Shown here: positions 11,541 to 26,500 of the stretch, one piece after another
How the letters are laid out: the number at the start of each line of letters is the position of its first letter
How positions within the stretch are numbered: the first letter of the stretch is position 1
Source: Cepaea nemoralis
Taxonomy: Eukaryota > Mollusca > Gastropoda > Stylommatophora > Helicidae
Length of the DNA: 64,000 bases
Direction: 5' to 3'
Assembly (NCBI GenBank): GCA_014155875.1
Contig: JACEFZ010015069.1
Coordinates: 1 to 64,000, forward strand
The notes under the pieces: generated by a model
The model's input: only the letters and a program-made list of their open reading frames with translations
What the model was told of the DNA's origin: nothing
The model's database searches: none
Made by a program: the position numbers and the translations under genes

Positions 11541-14500
11541 ATTTGTGACTGACTAGGACAGTTTATGTTCGGTAGTTTGTGATTTATAGGACAGTTGAAG
11601 TTCAGTAGTTTGTGATTTACTAGTACAGTTGACGTTCAGTAGTTTGTGATTTACTAGTACAGTTGACGTTCAGTAGTTTGTGATTTACTAGGACAGTTTG
11701 TGTTCGGTAGTTGGTTATTTCTAGGACAGTTGAAGTTCAGTAGTTTGTGGTTTACTAGGACAGTTTATGTTCAGTAGTTTGTGGTTTACTAGGACAGTTT
11801 ATGTTCAGTAGTTTGTGATTTACTAAGACAGTTTATGTTCAGTAGTTTGTGGTTTACTAGGACAGTTTATGTTCAGTAGTTTGTGATTTACTAGGACAGT
11901 TTATGTTCAGTAGTTTGTGGTTTACTAGGACAGTTTATGTTCAGTAGTTTGTGGTTTACTAAGACAGTTTATGTTCAGTAGTTTGTGGTTTACTAAGACA
12001 GTTTATGTTCAGTAGTTTGTGATTTACTAAGGACAGTTTATGTTCCCAAGTAGTTTGTGATTTCACTAGGACAGTTTATGTTCAGTAGTGTGTGGATTTC
12101 ACTAAGACTAGTTTATGTTTCAGTAGTTTGTGGTTTACTAGGACACGTTTATGTTCAGTAGTTTGTGGTTTACTAATGGACAATTTATGTTCAGTCGTTT
12201 GTGGTTACTAGGACAGTTTATGTTCAGTAGTTTGTGTTTTACTAGGACAGTTTATGTTCAGTAGTTTGTGGTTTACTAAGACAGTTTTAGTTCAGTAGTT
12301 TGTGGTTTACTAAGACAGTTTATGTTCAGTAGTTTGTGGTTTACTAGACAGTTTATGTTCAGTAGTTTGTGGTTTACTAAGACAGTTTATGTTCAGTAGT
12401 TTGTGGTTTAAGATGTGTCTAAGAGACAGGTTTATGTTCAGTAGTTTGTGGTTTACTAGGACAGTTTATGTTCAGTAGTTTGTGGTTTACTAGGACAGTT
12501 TTATGTTCAGTAGTTTGTGATTTACTAGGACAGTTTATGTTCAGTAGTTTGTGGTTTACTAGGACAGTTTATGTTCAGTAGTTTGTGGTTTACTAAGACA
12601 GTTTATGTTCAGTAGTTTGTGGTTTACTAAGGACAGTTTATGTTCAGTAGTTTGTGGTTTACTAAGGACAGTTTATGTTCAGTAGTTTGTGGTTTACTAA
12701 GACAGTTTATGTTCAGTAGTTTGTGGTTTACTAAGACAGTTTATGTTCAGTAGTTTGTGGTTTACTAAGACAGTTTATGTTCAGTAGTTTGTGGTTTACT
12801 AAGACAGTTTATGTTCAGTAGTTTGCTGATTTACTAAGACAGTTTATGTTCAGTAGTTTGTGATTTACTAAGACAGTTTATGTTCAGTAGTTTGTGGTTT
12901 ACTAGGGCAGTTTATGTTCAGTAGTTTGTGATTTACTAAGACAGTTTATGTTCAGTAGTTTGTGATTTACTAAGACAGTTTATGTTCAGTAGTTTGTGGT
13001 TTACTAAGACAGTTTATGTTCAGTAGTTTGTGATTTACTAAGACAGTTTATGTTCAGTAGTTTGTGATTTACTAGGACAGTTTATGTTCAGTAGTTTGTG
13101 GTTTACTAGGACAGTTTATGTTCAGTAGTTTGTGGTTTACTAGGACAGTTTATGTTCAGTAGTTTGTGATTTACTAAGGACAGTTTATGTTCAGTAGTTT
13201 GTGGTTTACTAAGACAGTTTATGTTCAGTAGTTTGTGGTTTACTAAGACAGTTTATGTTCAGTAGTTTGTGATTTACTAAGGACAGTTTATGTTCAGTAG
13301 TTTGTGGTTTACTAGACAGTTTATGTTCAGTAGTTTGTGGATTTACTAAGACAGTTTATGTTCAGTAGTTTGTGGTTTACTAAGGACAGTTTATGTTCAG
13401 TAGTTTGTGGTTTACTAGGACAGTTTATGTTCAGTAGTTTGTGGTTTACTAAGACAGTTTATGTTCAGTAGTTTGTGATTTACTAGGACAGTTTATGTTC
13501 AGTAGTTTGTGGTTTACTAAGACAGTTTATGTTCAGTAGTTTGTGGTTTACTAAGACAGTTTATGTTCAGTAGTTTGTGGTTTACTAGGACAGTTTATGT
13601 TCAGTAGTTTGTGGTTTACTAAGGACAGTTTATGTTCAGTAGTTTGTGATTTACTAGGACAGTTTATGTTCAGTAGTTTGTGATTTACTAAGACAGTTTA
13701 TGTTCAGTAGTTTGTGGATTTACTAAGGACAGTTTATGTTCAGTAGTTTGTGGTTTACTAAGACAGTTTATGTTCAGTAGTTTGTGATTTACTAAGACAG
13801 TTTATGTTCAGTAGTTTGTGATTTACTAAGACAGTTTATGTTCAGTAGTTTGTGGTTTACTAAGACAGTTTATGTTCAGTAGTTTGTGGTTTACTAAGAC
13901 AGTTTATGTTCAGTAGTTTGTGGTTTACTAAGGACAGTTTATGTTCAGTAGTTTGTGGATTTACTAGGACAGTTTATGTTCAGTAGTTTGTGGTTTACTA
14001 GGACAGTTTATGTTCAGTAGTTTGTGGTTTACTAGGACAGTTTATGTTCAGTAGTTTGTGGTTTACTAGGACAGTTTATGTTCAGTAGTTTGTGGTTTAC
14101 TAAGGACAGTTTATGTTCAGTAGTTTGTGTTTACTAGGACAGTTTATGTTCAGTAGTTTGTGATTTACTAAGACAGTTTATGTTCAGTAGTTTGTGATTT
14201 ACTAAGGACAGTTTATGTTCAGTAGTTTGTGATTTACTAGGACAGTTTATGTTCAGTAGTTTGTGATTTACTAAGGACAGTTTATGTTCAGTAGTTTGTG
14301 ATTTACTAAGGACAGTTTATGTTCAGTAGTTTGTGGATTTACTAGGACAGTTTATGTTCAGTAGTTTGTGGTTTACTAGGACAGTTTATGTTCAGTAGTT
14401 TGTGGTTTACTAGACAGTTTATGTTCAGTAGTTTGTGGTTTACTAGGACAGTTTATGTTCAGTAGTTTGTGGTTTACTAGGACAGTTTATGTTCAGTAGT

Positions 14501-17500
14501 TTGTGGTTTACTAAGACAGTTTATGTTCAGTAGTTTGTGATTTACTAAGACAGTTTATGTTCAGTAGTTTGTGGTTTACTAAGACAGTTTATGTTCAGTA
14601 GTTTGTGGTTTACTAGGACAGTTTATGTTCAGTAGTTTGTGATTTACTAAGGACAGTTTATGTTCAGTAGTTTGTGGTTTACTAAGACAGTTTATGTTCA
14701 GTAGTTTGTGATTTACTAAGGACAGTTTATGTTCAGTAGTTTGTGATTTACTAAGACAGTTTATGTTCAGTAGTTTGTGATTTACTAAGACAGTTTATGT
14801 TCAGTAGTTTGTGATTTACTAAGACAGTTTATGTTCAGTAGTTTGTGATTTACTAGACAGTTTATGTTCAGTAGTTTGTGATTTACTAAGACAGTTTATG
14901 TTCAGTAGTTTGTGATTTACTAGACAGTTTATGTTCAGTAGTTTGTGATTTACTAAGACAGTTTATGTTCAGTAGTTTGTGATTTACTAAGACAGTTTAT
15001 GTTCAGTAGTTTGTGATTTACTAAGACAGTTTATGTTCAGTAGTTTGTGATTTACTAAGACAGTTTATGTTCAGTAGTTTGTGATTTACTAAGACAGTTT
15101 ATGTTCAGTAGTTTGTGATTTACTAAGACAGTTTATGTTCAGTAGTTTGTGGTTTACTAAGGACAGTTTATGTTCAGTAGTTTGTGGTTTACTAAGACAG
15201 TTTATGTTCAGTAGTTTGTGGTTTACTAGGACAGTTTATGTTCAGTAGTTTGTGGTTTACTAGGACAGTTTATGTTCAGTAGTTTGTGGTTTACTAAGGA
15301 CAGTTTATGTTCAGTAGTTTGTGGTTTATCTAAGACAGTTTATGTTCAGTAGTTTGTGATTTACTAAGACAGTTTATGTTCAGTAGTTTGTGGTTTACTA
15401 AGACAGTTTATGTTCAGTAGTTTGTGGTTTACTAAGGACAGTTTATGTTCAGTAGTTTGTGAGTTTACTAAGACAGTTTATGTTCAGTAGTTTGTGATTT
15501 ACTAAGACAGTTTATGTTCAGTAGTTTGTGGTTTACTAGGACAGTTTATGTTCAGTAGTTTGTGGTTTACTAGGACAGTTTATGTTCAGTAGTTTGTGGT
15601 TTACTAAGACAGTTTATGTTCAGTAGTTTGTGGTTTACTAGGACAGTTTACGTTCAGTAGTTTGTGGGTTTACTAAGACAGTTTATGTTCAGTAGTTTGT
15701 GGTTTACTAAGACAGTTTATGTTCAGTAGTTTGTGGTTTACTAAGACAGTTTATGTTCAGTAGTTTGTGGTTTACTAAGACAGTTTATGTTCAGTAGTTT
15801 GTGATTTACTAAGACAGTTTATGTTCAGTAGTTTGTGATTTACTAAGACAGTTTATGTTCAGTAGTTTGTGATTTACTAGGACAGTTTATGTTCAGTAGT
15901 TTGTGGATTTACTAGGACAGTTTATGTTCAGTAGTTTGTGGTTTACTAAGACAGTTTATGTTCAGTAGTTTGTGGTTTACTAAGGACAGTTTATGTTCAG
16001 TAGTTTGTGGTTTACTAAGACAGTTTATGTTCAGTAGTTTGTGGTTTACTAAGGACAGTTTATGTTCAGTAGTTTGTGATTTACTAAGACAGTTTATGTT
16101 CAGTAGTTTGTGATTTACTAAGACAGTTTATGTTCAGTAGTTTGTGTTTACTAGGACAGTTTATGTTCAGTAGTTTGTGGTTTACTAAGACAGTTTATGT
16201 TCAGTAGTTTGTGATTTACTAAGACAGTTTATGTTCAGTAGTTTGTGGTTTACTAAGGACAGTTTATGTTCAGTAGTTTGTGATTTACTAAGGACAGTTT
16301 ATGTTCAGTAGTTTGTGGTTTACTAGGACAGTTTATGTTCAGTAGTTTGTGATTTACTAAGACAGTTTATGTTCAGTAGTTTGTGGTTTACTAAGGACAG
16401 TTTATGTTCAGTAGTTTGTGGTTTACTAAGACAGTTTATGTTCAGTAGTTTGTGATTTACTAAGGACAGTTTATGTTCAGTAGTTTGTGGTTTACTAAGG
16501 ACAGTTTATGTTCAGTAGTTTGTGGTTTACTAGGACAGTTTATGTTCAGTAGTTTGTGGTTTACTAGGACAGTTTATGTTCAGTAGTTTGTGGTTTACTA
16601 AGGACAGTTTATGTTCAGTAGTTTGTGGTTTACTAAGGACAGTTTATGTTCAGTAGTTTGTGGTTTACTAAGGACAGTTTATGTTCAGTAGTTTGTGATT
16701 TACTAAGACAGTTTATGTTCAGTAGTTTGTGGTTTACTAAGACAGTTTATGTTCAGTAGTTTGTGGTTTACTAAGACAGTTTATGTTCAGTAGTTTGTGG
16801 TTTACTAGGACAGTTTATGTTCAGTAGTTTGTGATTTACTAAGACAGTTTATGTTCAGTAGTTTGTGATTTACTAAGACAGTTTATGTTCAGTAGTTTGT
16901 GGATTTACTAAGACAGTTTATGTTCAGTAGTTTGTGGTTTACTAAGACAGTTTATGTTCAGTAGTTTGTGATTTACTAAGGACAGTTTATGTTCAGTAGT
17001 TTGTGATTTACTAGACAGTTTATGTTCAGTAGTTTGTGATTTACTAAGACAGTTTATGTTCAGTAGTTTGTGATTTACTAAGACAGTTTATGTTCAGTAG
17101 TTTGTGGTTTACTAAGACAGTTTATGTTCAGTAGTTTGTGATTGACTAAGACAGCTTATGTTCAGTAGTTTGTGATTTACTAAGACAGTTTATGTTCAGT
17201 AGTTTGTGTTTACTAAGACAGTTTATGTTCAGTAGTTTGTGATTTACTAAGACAGTTTATGTTCAGTAGTTTGTGATTTACTAAGACAGTTTATGTTCAG
17301 TAGTTTGTGATTTACTAAGACAGTTTATGTTCAGTAGTTTGTGATTTACTAAGACAGTTTATGTTCAGTAGTTTGTGATTTACTAAGACAGTTTATGTTC
17401 AGTAGTTTGTGATTTACTAAGACAGTTTATGTTCAGTAGTTTGTGATTTACTAAGACAGTTTATGTTCAGTAGTTTGTGGTTTACTAAGGACAGTTTATG

Positions 17501-20500
17501 TTCAGTAGTTTGTGGATTTACTAGGACAGTTTATGTTCAGTAGTTTGTGGTTTACTAAGACAGTTTATGTTCAGTAGTTTGTGGTTTACTAAGGACAGTT
17601 TATGTTCAGTAGTTTGTGGTTTACTAGGACAGTTTATGTTCAGTAGTTTGTGGTTTACTAAGACAGTTTATGTTCAGTAGTTTGTGGTTTACTAAGACAG
17701 TTTATGTTCAGTAGTTTGTGGTTTACTAAGGACAGTTTATGTTCAGTAGTTTGTGGTTTACTAGGACAGTTTATGTTCAGTAGTTTGTGGTTTACTAGGA
17801 CAGTTTATGTTCAGTAGTTTGTGGATTTACTAAGACAGTTTATGTTCAGTAGTTTGTGATTTACTAAGACAGTTTATGTTCAGTAGTTTGTGGTTTACTA
17901 GGACAGTTTATGTTCAGTAGTTTGTGGTTTACTAAGGACAGTTTATGTTCAGTAGTTTGTGATTTACTAAGGACAGTTTATGTTCAGTAGTTTGTGGTTT
18001 ACTAAGACAGTTTATGTTCAGTAGTTTGTGGATTTACTAAGACAGTTTATGTTCAGTAGTTTGTGATTTACTAAGGACAGTTTATGTTCAGTAGTTTGTG
18101 GATTTACTAAGGACAGTTTATGTTCAGTAGTTTGTGATTTACTAAGACAGTTTATGTTCAGTAGTTTGTGATTTACTAAGACAGTTTATGTTCAGTAGTT
18201 TGTGGTTTACTAAGACAGTTTATGTTCAGTAGTTTGTGGTTTACTAGGACAGTTTATGTTCAGTAGTTTGTGGTTTACTAAGACAGTTTATGTTCAGTAG
18301 TTTGTGGTTTACTAAGACAGTTTATGTTCAGTAGTTTGTGGTTTACTAAGGACAGTTTATGTTCAGTAGTTTGTGGTTTACTAGGACAGTTTATGTTCAG
18401 TAGTTTGTGGTTTACTAAGGACAGTTTATGTTCAGTAGTTTGTGATTTACTAAGGACAGTTTATGTTCAGTAGTTTGTGGATTTACTAGGACAGTTTATG
18501 TTCAGTAGTTTGTGGATTTACTAAGGACAGTTTATGTTCAGTAGTTTGTGATTTACTAAGACAGTTTATGTTCAGTAGTTTGTGGTTTACTAAGACAGTT
18601 TATGTTCAGTAGTTTGTGGATTTACTAAGACAGTTTATGTTCAGTAGTTTGTGGTTTACTAAGACAGTTTATGTTCAGTAGTTTGTGGTTTACTAAGACA
18701 GTTTATGTTCAGTAGTTTGTGGTTTACTAAGACAGTTTATGTTCAGTAGTTTGTGGTTTACTAAGGACAGTTTATGTTCAGTAGTTTGTGATTTACTAAG
18801 ACAGTTTATGTTCAGTAGTTTGTGGTTTACTAAGACAGTTTATGTTCAGTAGTTTGTGGTTTACTAAGGACAGTTTATGTTCAGTAGTTTGTGGTTTACT
18901 AAGGACAGTTTATGTTCAGTAGTTTGTGGTTTACTAGGACAGTTTATGTTCAGTAGTTTGTGGTTTACTAAGACAGTTTATGTTCAGTAGTTTGTGGTTT
19001 ACTAAGACAGTTTATGTTCAGTAGTTTGTGATTTACTAAGGACAGTTTATGTTCAGTAGTTTGTGGTTTACTAAGGACAGTTTATGTTCAGTAGTTTGTG
19101 GATTTACTAAGACAGTTTATGTTCAGTAGTTTGTGGTTTACTAAGGACAGTTTATGTTCAGTAGTTTGTGGTTTACTAAGACAGTTTATGTTCAGTAGTT
19201 TGTGGTTTACTAAGACAGTTTATGTTCAGTAGTTTGTGGTTTACTAAGACAGTTTATGTTCAGTAGTTTGTGGTTTACTAGGACAGTTTATGTTCAGTAG
19301 TTTGTGGTTTACTAAGGACAGTTTATGTTCAGTAGTTTGTGGTTTACTAAGGACAGTTTATGTTCAGTAGTTTGTGGTTTACTAGGACAGTTTATGTTCA
19401 GTAGTTTGTGGTTTACTAGGACAGTTTATGTTCAGTAGTTTGTGGTTTACTAGGACAGTTTATGTTCAGTAGTTTGTGGTTTACTAAGACAGTTTATGTT
19501 CAGTAGTTTGTGGTTTACTAAGACAGTTTATGTTCAGTAGTTTGTGGTTTACTAGGACAGTTTATGTTCAGTAGTTTGTGGTTTACTAAGACAGTTTATG
19601 TTCAGTAGTTTGTGGTTTACTAAGACAGTTTATGTTCAGTAGTTTGTGGTTTACTAAGACAGTTTATGTTCAGTAGTTTGTGGTTTACTAAGGACAGTTT
19701 ATGTTCAGTAGTTTGTGATTTACTAAGACAGTTTATGTTCAGTAGTTTGTGATTTACTAAGACAGTTTATGTTCAGTAGTTTGTGGTTTACTAGGACAGT
19801 TTATGTTCAGTAGTTTGTGGTTTACTAAGACAGTTTATGTTCAGTAGTTTGTGGTTTACTAAGACAGTTTATGTTCAGTAGTTTGTGGTTTACTAAGACA
19901 GTTTATGTTCAGTAGTTTGTGGTTTACTAAGGACAGTTTATGTTCAGTAGTTTGTGATTTACTAAGGACAGTTTATGTTCAGTAGTTTGTGATTTACTAA
20001 GACAGTTTATGTTCAGTAGTTTGTGGTTTACTAGGACAGTTTATGTTCAGTAGTTTGTGATTTACTAAGGACAGTTTATGTTCAGTAGTTTGTGATTTAC
20101 TAAGACAGTTTATGTTCAGTAGTTTGTGATTTACTAGGACAGTTTATGTTCAGTAGTTTGTGATTTACTAAGACAGTTTATGTTCAGTAGTTTGTGAGTT
20201 TACTAAGACAGTTTATGTTCAGTAGTTTGTGATTTACTAAGACAGTTTATGTTCAGTAGTTTGTGATTTACTAAGACAGTTTATGTTCAGTAGTTTGTGG
20301 ATTTACTAGGACAGTTTATGTTCAGTAGTTTGTGATTTACTAAGACAGTTTATGTTCAGTAGTGTGTGATTTACTAAGACAGTTTATGTTCAGTAGTTTG
20401 TGATTTACTAAGACAGTTTATGTTCAGTAGTTTGTGATTTACTAAGACAGTTTATGTTCAGTAGTTTGTGGTTTACTAGGACAGTTTATGTTCAGTAGTT

Positions 20501-23500
20501 TGTGATTTACTAAGACAGTTTATGTTCAGTAGTTTGTGATTTACTAAGACAGTTTATGTTCAGTAGTTTGTGGATTTACTAAGACAGTTTATGTTCAGTA
20601 GTTTGTGGATTTACTAAGGACAGTTTATGTTCAGTAGTTTGTGGATTTACTAGGACAGTTTATGTTCAGTAGTTTGTGGATTTACTAAGACAGTTTATGT
20701 TCAGTAGTTTGTGGTTTACTAGGGCAGTTTATGTTCAGTAGTTTGTGGTTTACTAGGACAGTTTATGTTCAGTAGTTTGTGATTTACTAAGACAGTTTAT
20801 GTTCAGTAGTTTGTGGTTTACTAAGACAGTTTATGTTCAGTAGTTTGTGGTTTACTAAGACAGTTTATGTTCAGTAGTTTGTGATTTACTAAGACAGTTT
20901 ATGTTCAGTAGTTTGTGATTTACTAGGACAGTTTATGTTCAGTAGTTTGTGGTTTACTAGGACAGTTTATGTTCAGTAGTTTGTGATTTACTAGGACAGT
21001 TTATGTTCAGTAGTTTGTGGTTTACTAAGGACAGTTTATGTTCAGTAGTTTGTGGTTTACTAAGGACAGTTTATGTTCAGTAGTTTGTGGTTTACTAAGA
21101 CAGTTTATGTTCAGTAGTTTGTGGTTTACTAAGGACAGTTTATGTTCAGTAGTTTGTGGTTTACTAGGACAGTTTATGTTCAGTAGTTTGTGGTTTACTA
21201 AGACAGTTTATGTTCAGTAGTTTGTGGTTTACTAGGACAGTTTATGTTCAGTAGTTTGTGATTTACTAAGACAGTTTATGTCAGTAGTTTGTGATTTACT
21301 AAGACAGTTTATGTTCAGTAGTTTGTGATTTACTAAGACAGTTTATGTTCAGTAGTTTGTGATTTACTAAGACAGTTTATGTTCAGTAGTTTGTGATTTA
21401 CTAAGGACAGTTTATGTTCAGTAGTTTGTGATTTACTAAGACAGTTTATGTTCAGTAGTTTGTGATTTACTAAGGACAGTTTATGTTCAGTAGTTTGTGA
21501 TTTACTAGACAGTTTATGTTCAGTAGTTTGTGATTTACTAAGACAGTTTATGTTCAGTAGTTTGTGGTTTACTAAGACAGTTTATGTTCAGTAGTTTGTG
21601 GTTTACTAAGACAGTTTATGTTCAGTAGTTTGTGGTTTACTAAGACAGTTTATGTTCAGTAGTTTGTGATTTACTAAGACAGTTTATGTTCAGTAGTTTG
21701 TGGTTTACTAAGACAGTTTATGTTCAGTAGTTTGTGGTTTACTAAGACAGTTTATGTTCAGTAGTTTGTGATTTACTAAGACAGTTTATGTTCAGTAGTT
21801 TGTGGTTTACTAAGACAGTTTATGTTCAGTAGTTTGTGATTTACTAAGGACAGTTTATGTTCAGTAGTTTGTGATTTACTAGACAGTTTATGTTCAGTAG
21901 TTTGTGATTTACTAAGACAGTTTATGTTCAGTAGTTTGTGATTTACTAAGACAGTTTATGTTCAGTAGTTTGTGATTTACTAAGACAGTTTATGTTCAGT
22001 AGTTTGTGATTTACTAAGACAGTTTATGTTCAGTAGTTTGTGATTTACTAAGACAGTTTATGTTCAGTAGTTTGTGATTTACTAAGACAGTTTATGTTCA
22101 GTAGTTTGTGGTTTACTAAGACAGTTTATGTTCAGTAGTTTGTGATTTACTAAGACAGTTTATGTTCAGTAGTTTGTGATTTACTAAGGACAGTTTATGT
22201 TCAGTAGTTTGTGATTTACTAAGACAGTTTATGTTCAGTAGTTTGTGATTTACTAAGACAGTTTATGTTCAGTAGTTTGTGATTTACTAGGACAGTTTAT
22301 GTTCAGTAGTTTGTGATTTACTAAGGACAGTTTATGTTCAGTAGTTTGTGATTTACTAAGACAGTTTATGTTCAGTAGTTTGTGATTTACTAAGGACAGT
22401 TTATGTTCAGTAGTTTGTGATTTACTAAGACAGTTTATGTTCAGTAGTTTGTGATTTACTAAGACAGTTTATGTTCAGTAGTTTGTGGATTTACTAAGGA
22501 CAGTTTATGTTCAGTAGTTTGTGGATTTACTAGGACAGTTTATGTTCAGTAGTTTGTGATTTACTAAGGACAGTTTATGTTCAGTAGTTTGTGATTTACT
22601 AAGGACAGTTTATGTTCAGTAGTTTGTGGTTTACTAAGACAGTTTATGTTCAGTAGTTTGTGATTTACTAAGGACAGTTTATGTTCAGTAGTTTGTGGAT
22701 TTACTAAGACAGTTTATGTTCAGTAGTTTGTGGTTTACTAAGGACAGTTTATGTTCAGTAGTTTGTGGTTTACTAAGGACAGTTTATGTTCAGTAGTTTG
22801 TGGTTTACTAAGGACAGTTTATGTTCAGTAGTTTGTGGATTTACTAGACAGTTTATGTTCAGTAGTTGTGGTTTACTAGGACAGTTTATGTTCAGTAGTT
22901 TGTGGTTTACTAGGACAGTTTATGTTCAGTAGTTTGTGGATTTACTAGGACAGTTTATGTTCAGTAGTTTGTGGTTTACTAGGACAGTTTATGTTCAGTA
23001 GTTTGTGGTTTACTAAGACAGTTATGTTCAGTAGTTTGTGGTTTACTAAGACAGTTTATGTTCAGTAGTTTGTGGATTTACTAGACAGTTTATGTTCAGT
23101 AGTTTGTGGTTTACTAAGACAGTTTATGTTCAGTAGTTTGTGATTTACTAAGACAGTTATGTTCAGTAGTTTGTGGATTTACTAGGACAGTTTATGTTCA
23201 GTAGTTTGTGGATTTACTAAGACAGTTTATGTTCAGTAGTTTGTGAGTTTACTAAGACAGTTTATGTTCAGTAGTTTGTGGTTTACTAAGACAGTTTATG
23301 TTCAGTAGTTTGTGATTTTACTAAGACAGTTTATGTTCAGTAGTTTGTGGTTTACTAGGACAGTTTATGTTCAGTAGTTTGTGGTTTACTAGGACAGTTT
23401 ATGTTCAGTAGTTTGTGGTTTACTAGGACAGTTTATGTTCAGTAGTTTGTGGTTTACTAGGACAGTTTATGTTCAGTAGTTTGTGGTTTACTAAGACAGT

Positions 23501-26500
23501 TTATGTTCAGTAGTTTGTGGTTTACTAAGACAGTTTATGTTCAGTAGTTTGTGGTTTACTAGGACAGTTTATGTTCAGTAGTTTGTGGTTTACTAGGACA
23601 GTTTATGTTCAGTAGTTTGTGGTTTACTAAGGACAGTTTATGTTCAGTAGTTTGTGGTTTACTAAGACAGTTTATGTTCAGTAGTTTGTGATTTACTAAG
23701 ACAGTTTATGTTCAGTAGTTTGTGGATTTACTAAGACAGTTTATGTTCAGTAGTTTGTGATTTACTAAGACAGTTTATGTTCAGTAGTTTGTGATTTACT
23801 AAGACAGTTTATGTTCAGTAGTTTGTGATTTACTAAGACAGTTTATGTTCAGTAGTTTGTGAGTTTACTAAGACAGTTTATGTTCAGTAGTTTGTGATTT
23901 ACTAAGGACAGTTTATGTTCAGTAGTTTGTGATTTACTAAGACAGTTTATGTTCAGTAGTTTGTGGTTTACTAAGACAGTTTATGTTCAGTAGTTTGTGG
24001 TTTACTAAGACAGTTTATGTTCAGTAGTTTGTGGTTTACTAAGGACAGTTTATGTTCAGTAGTTTGTGGTTTACTAAGGACAGTTTATGTTCAGTAGTTT
24101 GTGGTTTACTAAGACAGTTTATGTTCAGTAGTTTGTGATTACTAAGACAGTTTATGTTCAGTAGTTTGTGGTTTACTAAGACAGTTTATGTTCAGTAGTT
24201 TGTGGTTTACTAAGGACAGTTTATGTTCAGTAGTTTGTGGATTTACTAAGACAGTTTATGTTCAGTAGTTTGTGGTTTACTAGGGACAGTTTATGTTCAG
24301 TAAGTTTGTGGTTTACTAGGACAGTTTATGTTCAGTAGTTTGTGATTTACTAAGACAGTTTATGTTCAGTAGTTTGTGGTTTACTAGGACAGTTTATGTT
24401 CAGTAGTTTGTGGTTTACTAAGGACAGTTTATGTTCAGTAGTTTGTGATTACTAAGAACAGTTTATGTTCAGTAGTTTGTGTTTACTAAGGACAGTTTAT
24501 GTTCAGTAGTTTGTGGTTTACTAAGGACAGTTTATGTTCAGTAGTTTGTGATTACTAAGGACAGTTTATGTTCAGTAGTTTGTGGATTTACTAAGACAGT
24601 TTATGTTCAGTAGTTTGTGATTTACTAAGACAGTTTATGTTCAGTAGTTTGTGATTTACTAAGACAGTTTATGTTCAGTAGTTTGTGGATTTACTAAGAC
24701 AGTTTATGTTCAGTAGTTTGTGGTTTACTAAGACAGTTTATGTCTCAGTAGTTTGTGATTTCTAAGACAGTTTATGTCTAGAGTTTGTATTACTAAAGTT
24801 TATGTTCAGTAGTTTGTGTTTACTAAGACAGTTTATGTTCAGTAGTTTTGGTTTACTAGGAACAGTTTTTAGTAGTTTGTGGTTTACTAGGACAGTTTAT
24901 GTTCAGTGTTTTGTTTTAGACAGTTTTGTTCAGTAGTTTGTGTTTTAAGCAGTTTATGTTCAGTAGTTTGTGTTTAGACAGTTTAGTTAAGTTTGTGATT
25001 ACTAGTAGTTTATGTTGTGTTTGTGATTTACTAGGACAGTTTATGTTTGTTTGTGGTTTACTAAGACAGTTTATGTTAGTAGTTTGTGATTTACTAAGAC
25101 AGTTTATTTCAGTAGTTTGTGATTTACTAAGACATTTATGTTCAGTGTTTGTTTTACTAAGACATTTTGTTGTAGTTTTATTTACTAAGAAGTTTATTTA
25201 GTAGTTTGTGATTTACTAAGACATTTATGTTAGTAGTTTGTGATTTACTAAGACAGTTTATGTTCAGTAGTTTGTGATTTACTAAAGTTTATGTTCAGTT
25301 TTGTGATTTACTGCAGTTTATGTTCATAGTTTTGTTTACTAGACAGTTTATGTTCAGTAGTTTGTGTTTACTAAGACAGTTTATGTTCAGTAGTTTGTGG
25401 TTTACTAAGATTTTGTTCAGTAGTTTGTGTTTACTAAGACAGTTTATGTTCAGTAGTTTGTGGTTTACTAGACAGTTTATGTTCAGTAGTTTGTGGTTTC
25501 TAGAAGTTTATTTCAGTAGTTTTGTTTCTAGGACAGTTTATTTCAGTAGTTTTGGTTTACTAAGACAGTTTATGTTCAGTTTTGTGTTTACTAAGACAGT
25601 TTATTTCAGTAGTTTGTGGTTTACTAAGACAGTATTTGTTAGTGTTTGTGGTTTACTAGGACAGTTTATGTTCAGTAGTTTGTGGTTTACTAGGCAGTTT
25701 TTGTTCAGTAGTTTGTGGTTTTAAGACAGTTTATGTTCAGTAGTTTGTGGTTTATGACAGTTTATGTTCAGTAGTTTGTGATTTATAGGACAGTTTTGTT
25801 CAGTAGTTTGTGATTTTCTAGGACAGTTTGTTCAGTAGTTTGTGGTTTCTAGGGCAGTTTTGTTCAGTAGTTTGTGATTTACTAAGACAGTTTATGTTCA
25901 GTAGTTTGTGATTTACTAAGACAGTTTTGTTAGTAGTTTGTGATTTACTAGCAGTTTATGTTTAGTAGTTTGTGATTTACTAAGAAAGTTTATGTTCAGT
26001 AGTTTGTGTTTACTAGACAGTTTATGTTCAGTAGTTTGTGTTTACTAAGACAGTTTATGTTGTGTTTGTGATTTCTAAGACAGTTTATTTAGTAGTTTTG
26101 ATTTACTGACAGTTTATGTTCAGTAGTTTGTTTTACTAAACAGTTTATGTTTAGTTTGGATTTACTAAGACAGTTTGTTCAGTAGTTTGTTTTAAGACAG
26201 TTTATGTTCAGTAGTTTGTGTTTTGGAGTTTATGTTATAGTTTGTGGTTTTAGACTAAGACAGTTTATGTTCAGGTAGTTTGTGTTTACTATGACAGTTT
26301 ATGTTCAGTAGTTGTGATTTACTAAGACGAGTCTTATGTTCAGTAGTTTGTGATTGACTAAGACAGTGTATGTTCAGTAGTTTGTGGTTTACTGAGACAG
26401 TTTATATTCAGTAGTTTGTGGTTTACTAAGACAGTTTATGTTCAGTAGTTTGTGATTTACTAGACAGTTTATGTTCAGTAGTTTGTGATTTACTAGGACA

